Shown: positions 48,593-59,922 of the stretch, one piece after another | Layout of the letters: each line of letters opens with the position of its first letter | Numbering within the stretch: position 1 is the stretch's first letter | Assembly (NCBI GenBank): GCA_022661535.1 | Contig: JAKULF010000007.1 | Location: forward strand, 2,914,001 to 2,978,000 | Source of the DNA: Eutypa lata | Taxonomy: Eukaryota; Ascomycota; Sordariomycetes; Xylariales; Diatrypaceae | Length of the DNA stretch: 64,000 nucleotides | Reading direction: 5' to 3' | Notes under the pieces: model-generated | What the model saw: the letters and a program-made list of their open reading frames with translations, nothing else | Databases searched by the model: none | Told to the model about the DNA's origin: nothing | Made by a program: the position numbers and the translations under genes

Positions 48593-49487
48593 TCAAGGCT
48601 TCCCTTCCTTAAGACGGAACAAGGTTTGTTTGAGATGTTCAAGGTGGGTGCCAGGGCTCTGCTCGTAAAGATAACGCTCGCGGTTCTCCCAATCCCTCTC
48701 CAGTTCGTCTCTACAACTAGAAACCATACGTTGTAGCATCTCTGCTTGGGTAGCGACATCAAGTCTGGTGAGGGCTGCCTCAAGATCCACCTTCTTAGTA
48801 TCATCGCTATATACTACCATGCCCAAAGTAGCCATGAGCAAGCGGTACAGCTTGCTCTCCTTGTTGATATCTCGTATGGAGCAGTTTGGGCAGAGAAACG
48901 GGTGCCGTTTAAGTTCCAGTCCGTAGCCGCCCAAGTGTAACACCCTAAGTATGGAATCCGTGAACGAAGTCGCCTGCAGAGAATCTCCCAGGAGCCAGGC
49001 TTGGGCCAATTTGCACTGGTACTCCGGATGCTTCCAGTAGCCTTTGGTGTTGATGATGCCCTCCAGTTCGCTGCCTTCCCAGACCGGGTCGTAGGAGTTC
49101 ACCCATTCCACGAACAGGGAAACCGTCCAGACGTCGGCATGTTCGACGAGGTGGAACTTCCAGTTGCTGGCTTCCGTCATGGGATTATCCAACAAGGCGG
49201 CAAAGCACGGGGAACGGTCGGCTGTGAGCCTGGCGTGGGAGAGGAACTTGTCTCCCGAGGGAAGCTCAATCTGGATGATGTCCTCCATGCGGATGGCGTC
49301 GTTGGGGAGACTGTCATCTTCTTCGTTAGCATGTGTTGAAAAAGTGATAAGCAAAGAAGTAAGAAAAGAAGAAGAATAAAGCAAGGTCGTTTAGGTGTTA
49401 AACTTACGGTGCATCGGAAGTTGCATTAGGGCTCGCCTCGCGAGATTCTTGCTTGACAGGCACGTCGGGCTCCTGCTTGATAGGCAT
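48593..49487 (-). CDS. BTB/POZ-domain protein, 265 aa
   Basis: Two exons on the minus strand, 49487-49408 and 49310-48593, with a 97-nt intron (GTAAGT donor, GCTAAC branch site, ACAG acceptor). Splicing gives an acidic start MPIKQEPDVPVKQE instead of the false hydrophobic extension read from the intron. Residues 35-140 fit a divergent BTB fold: MEDIIQIELPSGDKFLSHA, RSPCFAALLDN, EHADVWTVSLFVEWV, followed by LAQAWLLGDSLQATSFTDSI, as in the large fungal BTB family. The C-terminus is helical and charged. The KQEP repeats resemble sumoylation-type psi-K-x-E sites. Partner and function are unknown. BTB proteins often dimerise or bind cullin-3. Confidence 0.82.
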
Positions 49488-50693
49488 GGCGATATTAGGT
49501 AGGTATGCGAACTTTTGTCTAATATGATACCTAACGATTAGATAGCCCAATTCTTAACGCAGGAGGTAGAAAATGTCGTGCAGGTTCGATAAGTATTGGT
49601 GAGACGAGAATCTTGAGTTGTGCTGGTGAAGATACGGTATGTACGCAGTTACCAGGATGCAACGAGATTTGCAAGCAATCAATAACTGATCTTTGCACTA
49701 AGGTGGAATTTTTCAAGTAAATAATGCGCGTAACATAAAAGTCCAAAATTAGAGAGAGTCTTGTAGCATCCAAAAACGACTGCCTTGTTGCTAGACCAAC
49801 AAGCCAATAATGGCTCTACTACGTACCTACTATGAACGAGTACACTGTATCGACCAGGTTCTCTGGGATAAGAACATTTCTCAATATCAATCAAGCAATT
49901 TTAATATCCCGTGACTACTAGGTGTACCTACTCTGGAAAATAGAAGCTTGAAGCGGACTTGCATGCAAATGCTCAAGGTTTGTATCTGTCTTATTCGATG
50001 GACAGGCACCATTAGTAGACACATTTCGGATAATTCAACTGACACCTTAGCTTTGTATATCTCCCGTGCAGCAGGCGAAGTAATAACTTCCTAGGTAACA
50101 CGTCGATGACTACCATCTAGTTCACCACATAAAAGTCATGAGCATAATCTTTCCCCGCTCATCCGCTCAAACCAAGACGAGCGCACCTAATATTGATTAG
50201 CTCTCTCTACCTAAGAACAAGGGAGGGACAATAGTATGATTTTAACTATACAAAACAATAACATGTATATACCTGAATTAGTCATAAGTATACGTTAGCT
50301 ATGCAGTCTAGGGATCGTATCTTCCTCTACCGTCAGCACGTACTAGTATCAGCAATATGAAACTAGCATAAACAGCCAGAAAGTAATTGAATATACACTG
50401 AGAGACTTATCAATAGGAAAATAATTTGACAATGGCGATTTTATAGGGTCTGCGTTCTAGTTTATCTCATGTGGGAGATCACCTGGACTAGCAGACTAGA
50501 TGGCAAAAAGATGAAGCCAAGATTAGAGGAGTCATTAACACCCTCGATGGTAGCGACACACTCTACCTAATCCAGTTCTCCAATAGCCAACAATATGCAT
50601 CCTAATTACGATACATAGATCCAATAATTGGATGCATTGATGGGCTAATTGGGAGATATTTCTGCGCCAATAATTGTCGAGAGGTATCAATTT
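49488..50693. other. Intergenic DNA, promoter of the BTB gene and 3' flank of the OPT gene
   Basis: 1.2 kb of AT-moderate DNA with no gene recognised. Confidence 0.5.
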
Positions 50694-53600
50694 TCAACCA
50701 GTTCCACAGTAATCAGCGTATTGTTTCGAGCTCGACTTAGGATTTCCCCACCACTGTGTTATAATGTTAGCTAGAGTTTGAGTATAGAGCGTTCAAACAT
50801 GGTAAGGCTTACTGTAGGAAAAGAAACGTCTTTGCCAGACCCACCAAACACCGCAAAGGTCAAGATGAACATCATCACCTTAGCCCCGGCGTCCAAGCCA
50901 CCACCAACGATGTAATTATATTTGCTGAACCACTGAGGGTGTCTGAGACGCATATACCATTGTGACCACAGTCCAGTTGCTATCTGGGACCAGATCACTG
51001 AGGTAGTGCCAGCGGTAGTGTCGGAGGCGTTCGTGAACACGACGGGAGTGACTAGCTTCCGCACATCCCAGCCGTAGATAGTCTTGTACCTACGTAATAC
51101 TATCCAATGTACTACGGGAATAGCAGCACCAAATAAGATAGATAATGGGATCCTAATTCCAATGGTTAGGAACAAAAGCCGGTCGGGGAGGACGGGAAGA
51201 GAGCTTACCATCCGTAGCCACCAGGCCCAAATCCATAAACATACTTTGCCAGTGACCATGTCACCGCCGTGGTATTGAGAGACTGAATCTTTTGTCCACT
51301 CCACTAAATTGGCTCACTAATTAGTTCCATGATGCCTTAAATAAAGACCGATCGCTTGGACAGCACTTACGACTTGGTTGCCAATCGGATCGAGCAGCAC
51401 ATCCTTCAAGTTTCTTGTGATGGTATCCATGATAACCTAGGAAGTTAGCTTCTCACCACCCTATAATGCCTAGTGTAACCTACATAGTTCAGTGCAGTTC
51501 CTAGTAAGCTCCCCCATGTCTGCAATATGAACATTGTTCTCCAGGGAATTTTGAGGTACTGCGCCATCTTGAGGTCTGTCGACAGAAACACAGCGAGTAC
51601 TGTAACTTCGTGACTAAACATGGAGAAATAGAGATTTGCGATGGGCTTGCCAGGTTGGAGAACACCGCATATCATCTTGGAGAGATTGTTTGTGGCGACG
51701 CTTGTTCCGAGCAGACCATAAAGACATAATGAAAAGGGGGCGATGATCATTCCCAAAAGCTGCATAATAGTCAGCATCATTCTCTTTGGGGGGTTAACAA
51801 GCCGCACTTACTATTGCACAAACGTAAGCCCAAGGATCTAAGGTGGTATGACCTTTGATAACTGCGCCTAAGCCGAAGAAGAATCCAATGAGAAGTGTGG
51901 TTATGTACCACCACAGAGGCACATCTTTGTAGTTTTGCTCCATAACTTTGTAATGGGGATCAGTCTGCTCTTTTCTCCAAGCTTGCTTCAAAGATCTTTT
52001 GATTCTTCTGTTTGTTAGTAGCCAAGCTAGAAAGTTTCGCATCTGATGTGGTACTCACAGAGGCCCATAGAAGAGGGCAATATGCGTAAACAGACCCCCA
52101 ATAGCTGCCATGGCTACCATATTCCCCCAAATATTCGTGGCGGTGAGTCGTGGAAGGCCTGTTTCCTCTAGTTTCGATGGGTCGAGAATGGCACTTCGTC
52201 CAAATACTGCGGTTTGGTTATACACCTTCCCAGTTCTTTCATCAAACATCGAAGTCGACATAAAGGGGTATTTCTTGGCGCCCCAGGCTCCCCCATAGTA
52301 CAGTCCCAAACACATGACATAAGATAGGAAGATCCCGACCCACGAGTTTGCTTGTTGGAGTAGTGGAAGGGACATGTATTTTGAGCTGATGTACTGCCAG
52401 TCGAGCGAGAAACTAAATAGACCCTGGCCTTCGTTGGAAGATATACCACCGAAGATGGTCATCAAGATCTTTCGGGTAGAAGGAACGGCATGCATAGAGG
52501 CTAGACATGGAATAGAAATTCCATTCAACCAAGGCCATATGTAAGAGGCAATGGGCTCCCAGATGAACATGCCGATTGAAGTTAGACCGAACACGCGGAG
52601 GCGATCCTTATTTGATCCCTTGGGGTCCCGGTGAAAGGTCTGATAAATCGATATCATGGGCAAACATTGCCACCATACCATTTCGCTTGCTGTTTTAATC
52701 TCAGTTAGTAACACAGATAATATGATTAGTAGGAGAACTTACGATGCACGATGATGGAGCGCAAGAGTCCGACCATTCCATATCCGAATATAGATGCAGA
52801 CAGAACCGTGAGAATAGCCGTCGCGGGCTCCGTTTCTTGATTGTAGAAGCTAATCCTTGTTAGTTATAATCCTAACAGGGGAGGACACAAGTGAACTCAC
52901 ACCCTCACAGCGCCAAACACCTGGACGATAGCAGAACCATTTCCACTGGAGGTTGACAGGATCGAGGCAACTGCATGCTCTTTCAACCCAAAGTGGCCTG
53001 GGTTGATAAAATGGATAGCTGGGCCAAGCCATCTGGCCTGTGATGGGAATAACTTCTCAACATGATGGCGCCGTGGCAAAACAACTGACCATGCAACGCC
53101 AATAACGTAGGCAAGTAGGCACAAGAAGCTATGTCTGCAGGTTAGTGTCCGCCTGGGTATATCAGAGGTAGCGGCTTGAACCTACACCGAAGCAAATGAT
53201 ACGTCAACAGGCTTATAGAAGTAACTGGAGTAAATTTGTTAATATTGTAGTGGTCTCGCTTGTGCGGTGGCATTTTAACTTACATCTGATTTATACAGGC
53301 CGCAAGAGCCGTTAAGCCTGACACATATTAGCTTTTAGTTCGGCAACATACTATTTAGCTAAGATACCTGAGCCGATAATAAATGACCTAAAAGTCAAAG
53401 CTGGGTCTTTATCGTCTTCGATGCTAACCACATAACGTGCAACATCATTTCCTTGAGAGAATCAGCAACCAGGTCTTGGCTATTCGGTAGACCGCACTCA
53501 CCGTCTCGGATCACAACTCCTCCTTTTACCAACTTATTCTCATCCTCTGGGTCCTTACTCCCAGCAATGAACATCTCCTGTTCAGATTCATCATTCAACC

Positions 53601-53706
53601 TGCCGCTACTAGACAAGCCGGACACGCCCTGCGAACTTGGAACACCGTCATTGATATCGTCCTCTAATGCAGTAGTAGAGACCACAGCAACCTTCTTCGA
53701 GTCCAT
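50694..53706 (-). CDS. Oligopeptide transporter (OPT family), 786 aa, 13 exons
   Basis: Exons on the minus strand: 53706-53502, 53451-53368, 53317-53284, 53224-53186, 53128-52901, 52849-52743, 52689-52059, 52007-51812, 51759-51484, 51436-51371, 51303-51209, 51152-50813 and 50753-50694, all in phase. The N-terminal 70 residues are acidic and Ser-rich. Family marks follow: DPALTFRSFIIGSGL, the signature INPGHFGLKEHA (Asn163-Pro-Gly165), EPIASYIWPW, WRTMFILQTWGSLLG, VTWSLAKYVYGFGPGGYGW, WFSKYNYIVGGGLDAG and the C-terminal WWGN. About 14-16 membrane helices are expected. OPT proteins import tri- to pentapeptides, glutathione or metal-chelating siderophore-like compounds with protons. The substrate is not predictable. 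Exon 2 appears to use an AAG acceptor, so its edge is less sure. Confidence 0.92.
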
Positions 53707-54703
53707 TTTACAGTATTAAATGAACAGCCGAAAGCACCAGGAACTGGAAACACAGATACAAGTGGTGAAATATTGACCCGTTTCCTGGTCCATCCTCCCC
53801 AGACCTTTATAATGTTACATATTCACGCCATCGTAATATGGACTTTCACATTATGGAGTATCTAGGGGATCACGAACTCAACTTCTCAATCGCCCCATTC
53901 AAGGCTGGATTTGAGTCCAATGAGATCTCATGTCTTCGGCCGTATTTCCGGGTCCAGACATCCAATCCCTTAGATAACGGGCGATATCGACCCGAAGTTG
54001 GTTCGAGTGATACTATGTGCATGATATATGTGGGTTTTTATCTCCAAATCCTCCTTAGTATCTGATAACGCAATGGTTACCTAGCACGTCGCAATGCCAA
54101 GCTCAAGCGGCCTAGAAAGCTAGATCTTTCTTACGTCGGAGGCTTCCCGACGACTTGTTACTGTTGATATCATGCCTAGGTATTACATTAGTACTTTCCT
54201 TTGCATCCTATGCAATGCAATACTACTAGCGTTGGCTTGTGTTTACTATACCGTATGGTATGCTAAGGTTTTGAGTATCACTTATTTGATAGTATTCACA
54301 CCATTGTTTAAGATAGAAACCTAGAGCTGTGACAAGCTACTACAAGGGTTTTCGTGCAATTTGCTATGTGGACTTATCGCGGAAAAGAACCTGTCTCATA
54401 GTGTAAATGAAAGATATGATAACGATCCATGTTTGAAAATTTTATATAATAAGAACGAGCGTAACCCCTCTATATATTTACAATAGATCTCAATAGATAA
54501 CCAGCTCTCAGAGTATGAACCCCCCCAGGGATTCCTATCAGGTCTCACCCTAGTCAGTGAGCTTAGGTTACGCATCGTCTGTTGTAAGACTTCGCGCCCC
54601 AATGTACATGAATAGCAACTCTGCAAACGAACCATCTGAGAGGATAGTGCCCGGCTCAATCAACGTCTCGTTCTGGAATATTGTCATCGTACCGACATCA
54701 TTT
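53707..54703. other. Intergenic DNA upstream of the OPT gene
   Basis: 1 kb containing the OPT promoter and the 3' flank of the ankyrin-type fragment. A 75-codon frame at 53838-54065 (+) has no recognisable features. Confidence 0.5.
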
Positions 54704-55847
54704 TTATGTGTTATGTACTAAAAACTGCAACATCTCTAGCGCGTTGTGTTCGTTTTCGGGAGTGATATCCTTCAGGACCGGCCGTCCATCGTTATCCCGT
54801 GCCAGAGCCGAAAGAGGGTTTATCTTGCCGGTACAGACCAAAAGACAACACATTTTTGAATCCCCAAGCTGCACAGCTACCAGCAAGGAATCGCGCTGGT
54901 CCTCCACCAAATTGTTGCTCCAATCGGTACCGCCCTGCAAGAGAAGTATCCTGGCTGACTCAAGTCGGTCTTGGAGGTGTGGTTCGATGCCCTTCTCCCC
55001 TAACAAGTATTCCACCACATCCACGTGGTTTCCCAAAACAGCTTCTCCGATCGATTGATGTATTGACCTGCCCAAGGATGACAGCAGTTCTTTGCTTCGG
55101 AGCTCACGCAGCAGCTCGCCCCTAAGTTCTGCGTCATGCTGAGTTCTGCCCATTAGCCGTCTGACCAGGGCCATACAGCCTGCATTTGCAGCCATGCAGA
55201 GGAGTTCATTATCCCATTCCTCCCGAACCATTGCGTCCAACCCATGATCGACGAAGTCAAACACCGGGTCCCATTCGAAGAGCATCGGATCCAAGTAGTG
55301 GCAATGCATAGCGCGCTCAGATCATCTTTTTATAACCAGTCGAAAGAACTCCAAATTTTGAAGCTGATGACCAAATTTACCGTCCAAGAACAGTGTCTTA
55401 ACCCTAGACACGCTGCACCACTCGCTATACCTACCACCCTACACGAGAATTTCATCAGCAGCTTTCAAAACCGTTTCTGGGAAGAACTTGTCCTTGTCGA
55501 AGCTTGAGTTCTTAAGAACGCTATGTATCATGGCTTCCGAGCCGTAAATCGAAGTGATGCAGAGAGCATCGTACTGATTGGGATCGAAAAAATACCGGGC
55601 CGTGATTACACAATCTGGACGACGGTATCGTTGCACCCAGTTATCAAGTAGTGTCGAACCCGGCCGGCAAAGCTCCTCTATGCTTGCTAAGCTCGGAAGA
55701 GGTTCAGCCGTGATGGCAGGAAAATGCTGGAGCCAGTGACGTGACGCATAGATGAAGAACTCGCCGAAGCCGCGGTCGACCGGATCGTAGCCAATCATGT
55801 TTTCTTCCAAGGTCTTATACGAAGCAGCTGGATCGTATTCGGTTATC
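54704..55847 (-). pseudogene. C-terminal part of an ankyrin-type (NLR-ANK-like) protein, N-terminus missing
   Basis: Two joinable pieces, about 55847-55445 and 55315-54704 (129-nt intron, GTGTAG...GAG, phase 0). The first ATG is at 55798, giving 321 residues. The first part (FFIYASRHWLQHF, SLASIEELCRPGSTLLDNW) resembles the linker before ankyrin repeats in fungal NACHT-ankyrin proteins. The second part has degenerate ankyrin units such as NELLCMAANAGCMALVRRLM and IGEAVLGNHVDVVEYLLG. Nothing upstream encodes a NACHT or other effector domain. The frame meets a stop inside an AT-rich block about 20 bases beyond 55847. It is therefore read as a truncated relic. A short functional protein starting at 55798 is possible. 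Confidence 0.6.
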
Positions 55848-56345
55848 TTAATATTACCAAACAGAAATTATAACGTTATAATTATATATATAATGAAAGT
55901 TTTAAAAGCTTATTATTATTATTATTTATTATATTAATTATTAATATATATATTTAAATCTGCCAGAATGTAGGGTCATATCAAGTATTGCCCGGAAGCT
56001 TGGTTATGTATTCTGTATCTAGGTTGGGATCCTAGGCTAGATATAGCCTGCTATAGCTTGCTACAGCCTGCTGTTGCCTTGCCATTGATGACCTGGCTCC
56101 TTTGACCCCTTTAGGTCCTTTCAGGATCCTTAGGAACAGTACAATCACTTTAACACAATGCATCCTTTTATCCTAGATGCTGACAAAATCATATTATAAA
56201 ACTTTACGTATAAAATAAAAAGTAAATTATACAATTATTAAAGAATAAAATTATTAATTAATCTCTTATTTATAAAGCATTTAGAATATACATTTATATA
56301 CGATATATATATATTAATTAAATGAAAATTTTGCTTAAAAATTGT
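55848..56345. repeat. Two AT-rich blocks flanking a degenerate 10-bp repeat
   Basis: 55848-55965 and 56165-56345 are almost pure A/T (ATTATTATTATT, TTAATTAATC). Between them 56043-56082 carries four degenerate 10-bp units of the form ATAGCCTGCT, differing mainly by C/T and G/A transitions. The whole has the look of a RIP-mutated repeat or transposon relic inserted at the 5' side of the ankyrin-type fragment. Confidence 0.5.
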
Positions 56346-56823
56346 CTTAAGGGCTTGTTTCGTAGCTTAGATATTAACCCAGCTGTACTCGACCAGCTAA
56401 TAGTTACCTTCTCGCATTAACTTCCTGTAATCTGCAACAATAACATGCAAATTTATTCGTTTTCTAGTCCCCCAGCCAATAATGTGATTGTCATTGTTCA
56501 ATCCATCGAGAGGGCCCGACTCCGTACCCTTGTTTGCCCAGATAGCAAGAATCCAACTGAGCGTGGTAGGCAGGATACTATTAGACCGGGAGGCACTAGA
56601 GCAGAAGCTGGTCAAGGTACTCTAGCTAGACTAGCATGCTAAGTGCGTATGGCATAATAATATCAGTGCGGATGAAACCCTCGGATTCTCATAATCGTGG
56701 TCTTCAGGAATACCGTTTGAAAAAACTCTTAGATAGGTTCGCGGATAGTCAGGAAAAGGGGGTACGTCTAGCATTTGGAATATACAGTAACTCCTAAAAG
56801 AAAATGAGCTACAATTTTGATGT
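56346..56823. other. Intergenic spacer
   Basis: About 480 bases between the AT-rich relic and the stop codon of the minus-strand nucleotidyltransferase-like gene. No feature was seen. Confidence 0.5.
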
Positions 56824-59007
56824 CTACTCTACGCTGGGTACAGCCCACTCTTCATTGCTTGTTCTTTCTTCCTCGCTACTCCTGTCAACTTCCGATCTCG
56901 CGCGGAACCTACGACGCAATCGACGAGGTAAGGCAAGCAAACGATGGAATAACGCAGATACGGTTCTAGAACCTGCGCTACTACCGGTAGCATACTCCGT
57001 GTTACTCGATTCTGCGGCCTCTCCTGTACTTGACTCTGGACTAACTCTCCCACTGTAGCCCTCGTAGGCAACTTTAGTCCTATCACCACTCAGTAAGCAA
57101 ATGAAAGGGATGAAATAAAAGCGGGAGGATAACTACAAGGGGCGAATGCCTCACCAGTCTTCAGTAGTCAGTGGATAAAAGCTCCCAATCATCTGTCGAC
57201 CGGGGTCGTCTTTGATGTAGGTGATTTTCCGGGAAAGCTTCCCCCTAGCCTTGTGGGCTTGTCTCCACTTAAATTTCCTCCTGCCTTGGCCCGTTACCTC
57301 TTCGATTGTACCAAGAACGTAGGGCTCTTTTGCGCCGTGCTCAATATGGTACCGAATTCTAGCATTATTAGCTGTCTGGCGTATTATAAGAATGAAAGAC
57401 TCCATATAATAAATTGTGTTATTACCGCTGAGCCGTAAAGGTATTGCTAAATGGAATCTCAAAGGTGGCATATCCACTTGGCATTGACAAGATCGGATCT
57501 CCACCATCGTCAAATCTCTTGAGGGCCCGTCTCAGGAAGTATGGACGTGTTTCCCTTTTCTTGTTGAGGACACCTTCCGAAAAGACTAAGCGAGCGAGCC
57601 CAGTGACCTCTAGGGGATAGACGTAGGAGTCTATGTCTATCCTTTTAACTTGTGATCGCTCGAGAAGGTCCCAATACACATCGAACTTGTGATTGCGATA
57701 TTTCCACAGACGGTTCTCGTATGCTTATTGTAACTTGGTTAGTAACCCAAGAGCATTAAGGTGTACGGAAAACGGTGAGGGGCAGGGACAAAACTAACAT
57801 GGACTTCGGCGGCTAAGATCGATCATATTGGTACGTGTAGCAATCGAAGCTATGCCCCGAGGGTTGGAATACACCTGTTTTCCGTCAAAGGCGACACAGG
57901 CGCAATCCACATCAAAGCCTGTCAAGATCTCACTAATAGAACTATACAACCTAAGTATCACCTGAAGTTTATTGTTAATCTCTCTTGATTTATATAGGAG
58001 AGTAAGGATGATTGAAAACAAGATGGTACCTGAACATGACGGAAAGGCCATTTCGGCGATATAAACGTGATAGCGTTCTCCGAGCGTAAGGACCGGGCTT
58101 TACTTGAAGGCAATCGCTGATTCTTCCGCAGTAGAGCTTCTACTTCAATTATACGTCGAGTTGCGGCGTTCTCGTCCTCGAGCCCATAGAGGAATATATC
58201 AATATCGCCATAGTTTGCCGTTGTTCTAGGTGTTAGTTAGCTCCGAATCCTTGAAACTTCTAACAGACCCGCGTCTAAAGTGGTTGGTAATACTGGTAAT
58301 AAGTTTCTAATGGATTCTCCGTTGCGGGGTCCACGTCTATTTTTACGTCCCTCCGCTTTGAGAGCAAGGGGAGAAGTGCAGATGAACCAGCTACCACAAT
58401 GTTCGACCAGTCTAATTAATGTCAATCACATGTAGTATACAAATGACTAAAGAGTCAGGCAGGACTATACCTAAGCCTTCCAGCGTCCCTATACGTTCAC
58501 CATTAGTTGCTGGTAAACATCCACTATATATAGAGGATGATTTCACCGACCACGTGTAAAACCTTCGAAGTTATTTTGATATAGTTCAATCGAAGATGCT
58601 ATAGCTAGCCTACCCTCTCGTTCCTGCTCATCGTCTTTTAGTGGCATGAGATACTTCTCACTATCTGACGCTTGGCGATCTATGGTACGGATTGTAAGCT
58701 GACTTTCTCGGTCATCGTAAATCGGGACTAAGTTCGCAAGAGCATCAATCTCGGCGTCTTCCCGCATGAAGTCTTTCCGGAGCTGTGTTTCATAAGAGAT
58801 ATATGGCTGCAATAGGTCACGTGTTAGTGCATCTGGGTGCTCGGAAAGGTATGAAATGAATCGAGAAGGTGGTGTTGGGAGAGCTGAATTAGGCTCGTTA
58901 TCCATGGACACAACGATTCTCGCAACGCTTGTGGCAGCTTGTTCGTCATCGACGTGCTTGAAACGCTTGTCTCGGATGGTTTTCGCTAATGATGAAAAGT
59001 GTCTCAT
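56824..59007 (-). CDS. Nucleotidyltransferase-like protein of a fungal ankyrin-associated family, 572 aa, eight exons
   Basis: Exons on the minus strand: 59007-58563, 58509-58471, 58411-58294, 58225-58030, 57961-57799, 57723-57426, 57358-57155 and 57079-56824, all in phase. The join of exons 1-2 is the least certain. The assembled protein reads DWSNIVVAGSSALLPLL (Gly170-Ser-Ser), then NYGDIDIFLYGLEDENAA (Asp208/Asp210), HVQVILRLYSSISEIL and GFDVDCACVAFDGKQVY. Later come NMIDLSRRSPSYENRLWKY and PGRQMIGSFYPLTTEDW. The GSS...DxD arrangement recalls nucleotidyltransferase folds, although the gap of 35 residues between GSS and the first Asp is long. I know this block from fungal proteins usually labelled ankyrin repeat protein. 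No ankyrin repeats are visible here. The C-terminal 85 residues are Ser/Arg/Glu-rich. Activity is unproven. Confidence 0.75.
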
Positions 59008-59922
59008 AGTTACTAGAACGCTGGAGTGTTAAAGTAGTAGCTTTGAGACAATACTTTCTTACGGAATTCTTCTATGTAAGAAGTCTAGTGAGCAAAGTTT
59101 TAAGGCTAGCGAGCAGATGCAATTCATATATTTATTGTGCACGTACCCATGTAGCTATGAATTCCCTTCAGAAGTTGATCTGACACAAGAGAATATTACT
59201 CACCCATGAGACGGGGCTGTACTGATTTAGTGGAGGATGGTTCGGCTTCTAGTTTTCACGTCATTTCAGCTATCATGAGGTACATAATATTAGCGATCAT
59301 TTCCTAATTAACCAACTTTAGGGGATACCCAAACCAATGAAACAAGAAAAATGCACTCCTCTTTTTCATTGGGTGACTAGAATAATGTTTTGCTTTAGGA
59401 TAATAGCGCCATTGGCTGGTTTAACTTTGGCTATGCATATTATTCTCGCCTTATTTACACGAGCTAACTTTAGATAATCCACACAGGTCCGGGCAATGAT
59501 TACATTACATTATCAGATTATGTCTGCATCTCGAGCGGATATACATTAGAGAAGAAAAAGATATTGGTAAAATGATATGAAGTAAGGGGTTAGTTACATA
59601 GCAATGTAACAAATACCTAGTACGAATTCATTGCCGGGATGTTAATATATAAGTAATCAATGTTTATACCTAAGTATTCTTTACGGATGAATTGAACTTA
59701 AGTGAGGCCGGTGTATATCTACGTATAACAATCTTGCAGGTGGGGTCCGCATTGCCTCCTTGATGGGCGCGCAACCCAAGATACCCCACAACGTAGGCAA
59801 CAAATGATTAATAACGCCCTGCCACTCCTCGAGATGAGGAGGTTGATTACCTTCATATTTGCCCTGGTAGCTTGTCCTTCTCAGTATACAGGCCCCCGGT
59901 CTAGTATAATTCAGATGGGATA
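59008..59922. other. Divergent promoter region between the nucleotidyltransferase-like and HET genes
   Basis: 0.9 kb separates two divergently transcribed genes. A minus-strand frame at 59681-60028 overlaps the HET start and has no domain. It is taken as accidental. Confidence 0.5.

Noticed and set aside
49311..49384. Hydrophobic start (MLYSSSFLTSLLITF) of the BTB frame read as a signal peptide
   Set aside because: This stretch is intron. A GTAAGT donor, GCTAAC branch site and CAG acceptor in matching phase give an upstream exon with a proper ATG at 49487.
58524..58546. 23-nt intron in the nucleotidyltransferase-like gene
   Set aside because: Too short for a spliceosomal intron. The 53-nt alternative (58510-58562) also keeps phase and was used.
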